Shown here: positions 59,326 through 64,000 of the stretch, in pieces
Layout of the letters: each line of letters begins with the position of its first letter
Position numbering within the stretch: the first letter of the stretch is position 1
NCBI GenBank assembly: GCA_022843945.1
Contig: JALHMR010000011.1
Location: forward strand, 62,001-126,000
Direction: 5' to 3'
Source of the DNA: Rhodospirillaceae bacterium
Lineage (GTDB): Bacteria; Pseudomonadota; Alphaproteobacteria; CACIAM-22H2
DNA: 64,000 nt
The notes under the pieces: generated by a model
The model's database searches: none
The model's input: the letters and a program-made list of their open reading frames with translations, nothing else
What the model was told of the DNA's origin: nothing
Translations under genes and position numbers: made by a program

Positions 59326-60393
59326 ATGGCCGAGGTCAATATCGACGGCGTCGTCAAGGCGTTCGGCGAGGTCAAGGTGATCCACGGCGTCGATTGCCGG
59401 ATCGCCGACGGCGAGTTCATCGTCATCCTCGGTCCCTCGGGCTGCGGCAAGTCGACGCTGCTGCGCATCGTCGCCGGGCTGGAGACGCAGACCGGCGGCA
59501 ACATCGAGATCGGCGGCAAGGTCGTCAACAACATCGAACCCAAGGACCGGAACATCGCCATGGTGTTCCAGAACTACGCGCTCTACCCGCACATGTCCGT
59601 GTACGACAACATGGCCTACGGCCTGCGGGTGCGCGGCATGGCCAAGCCCGAGATCGATGTCCGGGTACGCAAGGCGGCCGGTATCCTCAATCTCGGGGAG
59701 CTGCTCGAGCGCAAGCCGCGCCAGCTCTCCGGCGGCCAGCGCCAGCGTGTCGCCATGGGCAGGGCCATCGTGCGTGAGCCGGCGGTGTTCCTGTTCGACG
59801 AGCCGCTATCGAACCTCGACGCCAAGCTGCGCGTGCAGATGCGCATCGAGATCAAGAAGCTGCATCAGACCATCAAGACCACCAGCATCTACGTGACCCA
59901 CGACCAGGTCGAGGCGATGACCCTGGCCGACCGCCTGATCGTGATGAATGCCGGCCGCGCCGAGCAGATCGGCACGCCGATGGATATCTACGCCAAGCCG
60001 GCCACGGTCTACGTCGCCGGCTTCATCGGCTCGCCGGCCATGAACATGCTGCCGGCCAAGCGCGCGGCGGACGGCAAGGGGATCGAGCTGCCCGGCGGCG
60101 CCAAACTCAACCTGACCAAGCCGCTGTCGGGGAGCGGCGACCTCGTCGTCGGCATCCGGCCGGAGCACATCGCCATCGCCCCTGGCGTCTCGGGCGTCTT
60201 CCAGATGAATGTCGACCTGGTCGAGGCGCTGGGCGCCGACACGCTGGTCCACGGCCGTGTCGGCGAGGAGGTGACGCTCACCGTGCGCCTGCCGGGCACG
60301 ACGCGCGTCGCCGCTGGCCAGCGGCTGGCGCTCTCGGTCCCGCCGGAGGAGTTCCACCTGTTCGACGCCGCCAGCGGCCAGCGTCTGAACTGA
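59326..60393 (+). CDS. ugpC: sn-glycerol-3-phosphate ABC transporter, ATPase UgpC
   Basis: The protein has 355 residues from the ATG after GAGGGGAG. The frame is open far upstream over ugpE, but only the part from here is coding. Walker [13 protein letters not shown]-loop [19 protein letters not shown], signature [15 protein letters not shown], Walker [17 protein letters not shown]. The C-terminal TOBE/MalK-like regulatory domain (VGIRPEHI, then [10 protein letters not shown]) is complete. Ends the ugp operon. Confidence 0.94.
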   Translation: MAEVNIDGVVKAFGEVKVIHGVDCRIADGEFIVILGPSGCGKSTLLRIVAGLETQTGGNIEIGGKVVNNIEPKDRNIAMVFQNYALYPHMSVYDNMAYGLRVRGMAKPEIDVRVRKAAGILNLGELLERKPRQLSGGQRQRVAMGRAIVREPAVFLFDEPLSNLDAKLRVQMRIEIKKLHQTIKTTSIYVTHDQVEAMTLADRLIVMNAGRAEQIGTPMDIYAKPATVYVAGFIGSPAMNMLPAKRAADGKGIELPGGAKLNLTKPLSGSGDLVVGIRPEHIAIAPGVSGVFQMNVDLVEALGADTLVHGRVGEEVTLTVRLPGTTRVAAGQRLALSVPPEEFHLFDAASGQRLN

Positions 60394-60395
60394 CG

Positions 60396-60926
60396 CTACG
60401 CCGCCTTCAGCCGACGCGAGCAACGGCGAACCGACCTCCAGGGCTGGAGGATGCCGCTGGTGTCGGCGAAGGCGCCGGGCTTGAGCGCCAGGGCCAGCAG
60501 CCGCTCCGGATTCTCGCCGGGCATGACGATGCCGTGCCGTTGCGCCGGCGCGAACCCGAAGCGACCGTAGTAATCCTGGTCGCCGACCAGCAGCACGCGG
60601 ACATGCCGGCCCCATTCGGCCATGTCGAGGCTCTCCCGGATCAGTGCCCGGCCGATGCCTTGCCCGGCCAGCGCCGGTTCGACCGCCAGTGGCCCGAGCA
60701 GCAGCGCCGGCAGCTGTTTGGCGCCGATGGTCACCGGCCAGTAGCGGATGGTGCCGGTCACCGCCTCGGCAGTGCCGCGCGCCACCAGGCTGAGGCCGGC
60801 GATCGGCGCCACGTTCTGCCGGTAGCGATACGAGAGTTTCCGGGTCCGCTCGGTCCCGAAGGCCCGGTCGAGCAGGGCATCGATGGCCGGGCCGTCCTCG
60901 GCCCTCTCGGTGGTGATGCTGAACAT
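60396..60926 (-). CDS. GNAT-family N-acetyltransferase
   Basis: The protein has 176 residues from the ATG after GAGGA; a TTG five codons upstream is ignored. LLLGPLAVEPALAGQGIGRALI is the acetyl-CoA binding motif A (Q-x-x-G-x-G), and RVLLVGDQDYYGRFGFAPA the motif B part. The YYGRFGF type belongs to the YhbS-like group of predicted acetyltransferases. Substrate unknown. It converges with ugpC, 2 bp between stops. Confidence 0.87.
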   Translation of the reverse strand: MFSITTERAEDGPAIDALLDRAFGTERTRKLSYRYRQNVAPIAGLSLVARGTAEAVTGTIRYWPVTIGAKQLPALLLGPLAVEPALAGQGIGRALIRESLDMAEWGRHVRVLLVGDQDYYGRFGFAPAQRHGIVMPGENPERLLALALKPGAFADTSGILQPWRSVRRCSRRLKAA

Positions 60927-61148
60927 CGCGAAGTTCCTCAAACGAAAGACGAATCGACGGGGAGGGGCGGGCCCGCGCGGCCCGTCCCGTCATTGCCTTC
61001 GTTGAAGAAGTCGCTGCCGGAAAAGGGGCGTGGTTAGGCCCAGCGCGCCGCTGAACAGCGGCAGGCGGTACGTCGTCGGAGGTTGGCAGCGCGAAGTGTC
61101 ATAGCGCCGGGAAGATAAGGTCGGTGCCGATTCGCGTCAAGGTCGGGT

Positions 61149-62036
61149 TCAGAAGTCGAATTCGGTCCAGATCGGCTGGTGGTCGGAGCCCTTCGCCTCG
61201 TTGTCGATCCAGGCCTTTTTGATGCGCCCGGCGAGCTTCGTGCTGACGTAGCAGAAATCGATGCGCTTGCCGCTGGTCAGGTTGGGGCTGTCGCAGGTCA
61301 GACCCTCGTGCTCGCCGTGGCCAGCGGCCACCCAGGCATCGACGAAGCCGACCCGGTTGTTCATCCGGCCGTATTCGGGCGACCGCGGCCCGACGAACTT
61401 CTCGTAGAGCGGCGAGGTCGGCGGGAAATTGAAATCGCCCATCAGCACCGCGACATCGGGCATCGGCGGCTCGCTCTCGTCGGTCCAGCCGGCGGCCGGG
61501 TTGACATGACCGCCACACCAGGCGCCGCCTTCGGCCGGTGCTTTGGCGTGGATCTCCAGGATACGGTCGACCTGGGGCAGCCTCGTCTCGTCCGAGAGAT
61601 GGGTGAGGTGGATGGAATAGAGACGCAAGGGGCCCGCACCGGTGTTGATCACGCCCTCGACCGCACAGCGCTGCAGGCTGTACTGCTTCGCCCCCGACGC
61701 CACCCCGAACTTCGGCAGCATATGGGTGCGCGAGGAGATGATCGGCTGTTTCGACAGCAGCATGTTGCCGAACTGCTTGCGCCGATGAATGGGATGGCCG
61801 TTGGGGCCCTTCTCGCTTGCATCCATGTCGAGGCCCGGCCCGTAGACCCAGTGATACTCGGGGAGCAGCCGGGCCAGTTCGGCCGGTTGGTCGACCATGC
61901 CGGTGCGCTTGAAGAAACGCTCGACCTCCTGGAAGGCGATGACGTCCGCGCCCTTCACTTCGCCGGCGATGCGGGCGAGGTCGTTGCGGCCGTCTTTGCC
62001 GAAGCCGTATTGCATGTTGTAGCTGACGAAGCGCAT
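61149..62036 (-). CDS. Endonuclease/exonuclease/phosphatase-family hydrolase
   Basis: The protein has 295 residues from the ATG that gives MRFVSYNMQYG; 42 further codons upstream read into the divergent promoter region and lack family sequence. Conserved residues: N in SYNMQYG, Glu in VIAFQEVERF, His in YSIHLTHLSDE, DFN in VLMGDFNFPP and the C-terminal SDHQPIW. It is an Mg-dependent phosphodiesterase or nuclease of the DNase I fold without signal peptide. Substrate not predictable. The 222 bp between it and the acetyltransferase contain no gene I can see. Confidence 0.85.
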   Translation of the reverse strand: MRFVSYNMQYGFGKDGRNDLARIAGEVKGADVIAFQEVERFFKRTGMVDQPAELARLLPEYHWVYGPGLDMDASEKGPNGHPIHRRKQFGNMLLSKQPIISSRTHMLPKFGVASGAKQYSLQRCAVEGVINTGAGPLRLYSIHLTHLSDETRLPQVDRILEIHAKAPAEGGAWCGGHVNPAAGWTDESEPPMPDVAVLMGDFNFPPTSPLYEKFVGPRSPEYGRMNNRVGFVDAWVAAGHGEHEGLTCDSPNLTSGKRIDFCYVSTKLAGRIKKAWIDNEAKGSDHQPIWTEFDF

Positions 62037-62122
62037 CGCCGCGGGGTCTCCCTTGTGGCCGACCGCACGGTAGGCGGAACGTTGCGCTGGCTGCAAGCCC
62101 CGGCGCATTCTAGTCTCCAGCC

Positions 62123-63028
62123 ATGGCTGATCCGAGCGTGCCGGCGCGTACCGGGCTGGCATTTCTGCTTCTCCTGGTGCTCGGCACCAACTGGGGCCTG
62201 GCCTTCTCCCTTTCCAAGTTCGGCCAGCTCGGCGGCATTCGCCCTCTGGGCTATGTCTTCTGGCAGTGCGGCGGCGCCGGGGTGGTGCTGCTGGTGCTCT
62301 GCCTGCTGCGCGGCCGCCTGCCGGCGTTCCAGGCGCGGCATCTGCGCTACTACCTGCTGATGGGCTCGCTCGGCATCGCGGCGCCGGCCGTCAACCTGTT
62401 CGTCGTCATCGGCCACATCCCGGTGGGCGTGATGACGCTGATGATGACCCTGGCGCCGCTGCTCACCTACGGCATCGCCCAGCTCGCCGGCAACGACCGG
62501 TTCGATCTGCGGCGCTTCACGGGAATGATCATCGGCCTGGGTGGCGCCCTGCTGATCGTGCTGCCGGAGGCCAGCCTGCCGTCGCCCGAGATGGTGCCGT
62601 GGGCGGTGCTGGCGATCGTCACGCCGACCCTCTATGCCGCGACCAACGTCTACGCCGCCATGGCCCGGCCCCAGGATGTCGATTCCCTGGCGCTCGCCTC
62701 GGCCATGCTGCTGTCAGCCGGCGTGTCGCTGGCGCCGTTCACGATCCTCAGCGGCAGCTTCTACTGGCCGTCCGCTGCCTTGACCACGGCCGACATCGCG
62801 CTCCTCTGCCACATCTTCGCGGCCAGCCTGGGCTCGCTGCTGTTCTTCGAGATCATCCGCCTGGCCGGCGTCGTGTTCATGTCGCAGGTCGCCTATATCG
62901 TGACCCTGACCGGCATCCTGTGGGGCATGTATTTCTTCGGGGAAGAGCACAGCCACTGGATCTGGACGTCGCTGGTCGCGATCCTGGCTGGTCTGGCCCT
63001 GGTTACCAGCCGCCGGGCCCAGGCCTGA
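62123..63028 (+). CDS. EamA/DMT-family transporter
   Basis: A 301-residue protein with ten membrane helices in two EamA repeats. LVLGTNWGLAFSLSKFGQLG opens the first; TLAPLLTYGIAQLAGNDRFD, then GMIIGLGGALLIVLPE and a second half with HIFAASLGSLLFFEIIRLAG, EEHSHWIWTSLVAILAGLAL complete it. DMT exporters move amino acids, nucleosides or other metabolites out of the cell. It diverges from the EEP-family gene, 86 bp between starts. Confidence 0.87.
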   Translation: MADPSVPARTGLAFLLLLVLGTNWGLAFSLSKFGQLGGIRPLGYVFWQCGGAGVVLLVLCLLRGRLPAFQARHLRYYLLMGSLGIAAPAVNLFVVIGHIPVGVMTLMMTLAPLLTYGIAQLAGNDRFDLRRFTGMIIGLGGALLIVLPEASLPSPEMVPWAVLAIVTPTLYAATNVYAAMARPQDVDSLALASAMLLSAGVSLAPFTILSGSFYWPSAALTTADIALLCHIFAASLGSLLFFEIIRLAGVVFMSQVAYIVTLTGILWGMYFFGEEHSHWIWTSLVAILAGLALVTSRRAQA

Positions 63029-63056
63029 GCTGAAGCCAGGCCTGATCTGAATACGG

Positions 63057-64000
63057 TCAGCCGCTCTTGCGGATGAAGTCGCGGACGTTGGGCAGGATCT
63101 CGCTGCGCCAGCGCCGGCCGTTGAAGATGCCGAAATGGCCGACACCCTTCTGCAGGTGGTGCCGACGCCTGGCGGCCGGGATCGACGGGCAGAGGTCGTG
63201 CGCGGCCACCGTCTGGCCGGCGGCGGAGATGTCGTCGAGCTCACCCTCGACCGTCATCAGGGCGGTGCGCTCGATGGCGTGCGGGTCGACCGCCGTGTTG
63301 CGCCAGCGCATCGTGCCGCGCGGCAGGTCGTGGTCGTGAAAGGCCACCTTGACGGTCTGCAGGAAGAACTCGGCTGGCAGGTCCATGACCGCGAGATATT
63401 CGTCGTAGAAGCGTCGGTGGGCCTCGGCGCTCTCGCCGTCGCCCCGTATCAGGTGGTGGTAGTGCTTCATGGCGGAGCCGAGATGGCGGTCGGCGTTCAT
63501 GGCCATGAAGCCGGTGAGCTGCAGGAAGCCGGGATAGACGCGCCGCATGTACCCGGGATAGATCGCCGGCACGCTCGTGATCACGGACCGCTCGAACCAT
63601 TCGAGCGAGTGTTCCGTGGCGTGGCGATTGACCCGGGTCGGGTTGACGCGCGTGTCGATCGGCCCGCCCATCAGGGTCATCGAGGCCGGCGCGCACGGGC
63701 TCTTGTCGGCGCCGAGGATGGAAGCGGCGGCGAGGACGGGCACCGACGGCTGGCAGACGGCGATGACATGCGTGCCTGGCCCGAGATGCATCAGGAATTC
63801 GATGACGTATTCGACATACGAGTCGAGATCGAAGTCGCCGTGCTTGTGCGGCACCTCGGCGGCGCCGATCCAGTCGGTGATGTAGACGTCGTGATCGGGC
63901 AGCAGGCCGGCGACGGTGTCGCGCAGCAGGGTGGCGTAGTGCCCCGACATCGGCGCGACCAGCAGCACCCGCGGATCGTCGCGGGTCGTGTCGCGCTCGA
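63057..64000 (-). CDS. phaZ: Intracellular polyhydroxyalkanoate depolymerase, N-terminus off-window
   Basis: The frame is open to the right edge and shows 313 residues of about 400-430 expected. PRVLLVAPMSGHYATLLRDT, then DWIGAAEVPHKHGDFDLDSY and VIAVCQPSVPVLAAASIL (the nucleophile Cys or Ser elbow, here CQPS) are typical of the PhaZ1 group, as is the C-terminal VGHFGIFNGRRWR with the catalytic His. It releases hydroxybutyrate from stored granules. The organism therefore stores PHB; no other pha genes are in view. Confidence 0.9.
   Translation of the reverse strand, partial: ERDTTRDDPRVLLVAPMSGHYATLLRDTVAGLLPDHDVYITDWIGAAEVPHKHGDFDLDSYVEYVIEFLMHLGPGTHVIAVCQPSVPVLAAASILGADKSPCAPASMTLMGGPIDTRVNPTRVNRHATEHSLEWFERSVITSVPAIYPGYMRRVYPGFLQLTGFMAMNADRHLGSAMKHYHHLIRGDGESAEAHRRFYDEYLAVMDLPAEFFLQTVKVAFHDHDLPRGTMRWRNTAVDPHAIERTALMTVEGELDDISAAGQTVAAHDLCPSIPAARRRHHLQKGVGHFGIFNGRRWRSEILPNVRDFIRKSG

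Noticed and set aside
58507-60393. A ugpE-ugpC fusion protein
   Set aside because: The frame before 59326 is ugpE read out of frame; ugpC has its own ribosome site and normal start.

Overview
The window is high-GC DNA from a free-living, metabolically broad Gram-negative bacterium, most likely an alphaproteobacterium. The pointers are a SAM-II riboswitch in front of metZ (a class typical of Alphaproteobacteria), a Bug-type solute receptor, the OhrR/Ohr pair, an intracellular polyhydroxyalkanoate depolymerase and many palindromic intergenic repeats of the kind seen in Rhizobiales/Rhodospirillales genomes. I cannot name the genus. Genes are tightly packed on both strands, no gene-free gap exceeds about 280 bases, and both window edges cut genes (a LysR regulator on the left, a PHA depolymerase on the right).

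1-16 kb is dominated by one-carbon and methyl chemistry. There are three different short MetE-type (cobalamin-independent methionine synthase C-terminal domain) proteins, a MetF-type methylenetetrahydrofolate reductase and an HTH-fused SAM methyltransferase. Two of the MetE-like genes flank an IclR regulator: one is divergent from it, the other lies downstream with a TauD-type dioxygenase and a Bug solute receptor, which looks like a catabolic or salvage locus. Also here are a KDPG aldolase, a PfkB sugar kinase, a DinB-like protein, a cupin, and an encapsulated-ferritin-like protein without an encapsulin gene.

16-32 kb holds a tRNA-Gly(CCC), a membrane protein gene broken by a 20-bp tandem duplication, a PAS protein, a radical SAM enzyme paired with a metallophosphoesterase lacking the usual first metal motif, and metZ under a SAM-II riboswitch with a visible terminator/antiterminator. 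These are followed by apaG, folE, argE, a lipoprotein, an MFS permease, a small cytochrome c, hslO (Hsp33) and argF-argD.

32-38 kb is accessory: a PIN-type toxin-antitoxin module between two imperfect direct repeats, a higBA-like module whose toxin is frameshifted while antitoxin and operators look intact, and a putative nuclease with two homing-endonuclease-associated repeats. A paralogue of that nuclease, with the same distinctive upstream palindromes, lies 15 kb away at 49.8 kb. ABC components, recX and the divergent ohrR/ohr pair with two near-perfect operators follow.

38-52 kb carries a thioredoxin-fold protein with one active-site Cys, an MscS channel, a B12-binding-type protein, an NMT1-type ABC transporter (receptor, ATPase, permease) with three hairpins after the receptor gene, an FAD oxidoreductase, a molybdopterin oxidoreductase, a glutathione peroxidase and a class V aminotransferase.

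52-60.4 kb is a coherent glycerol / glycerol-3-phosphate locus, glpK-glpR-glpD-ugpB-ugpA-ugpE-ugpC, with a GlpR-like operator of 10-bp-phased CGAAA repeats before glpD. The window ends with an acetyltransferase, an endonuclease/exonuclease/phosphatase-family enzyme, an EamA transporter and the PHA depolymerase.
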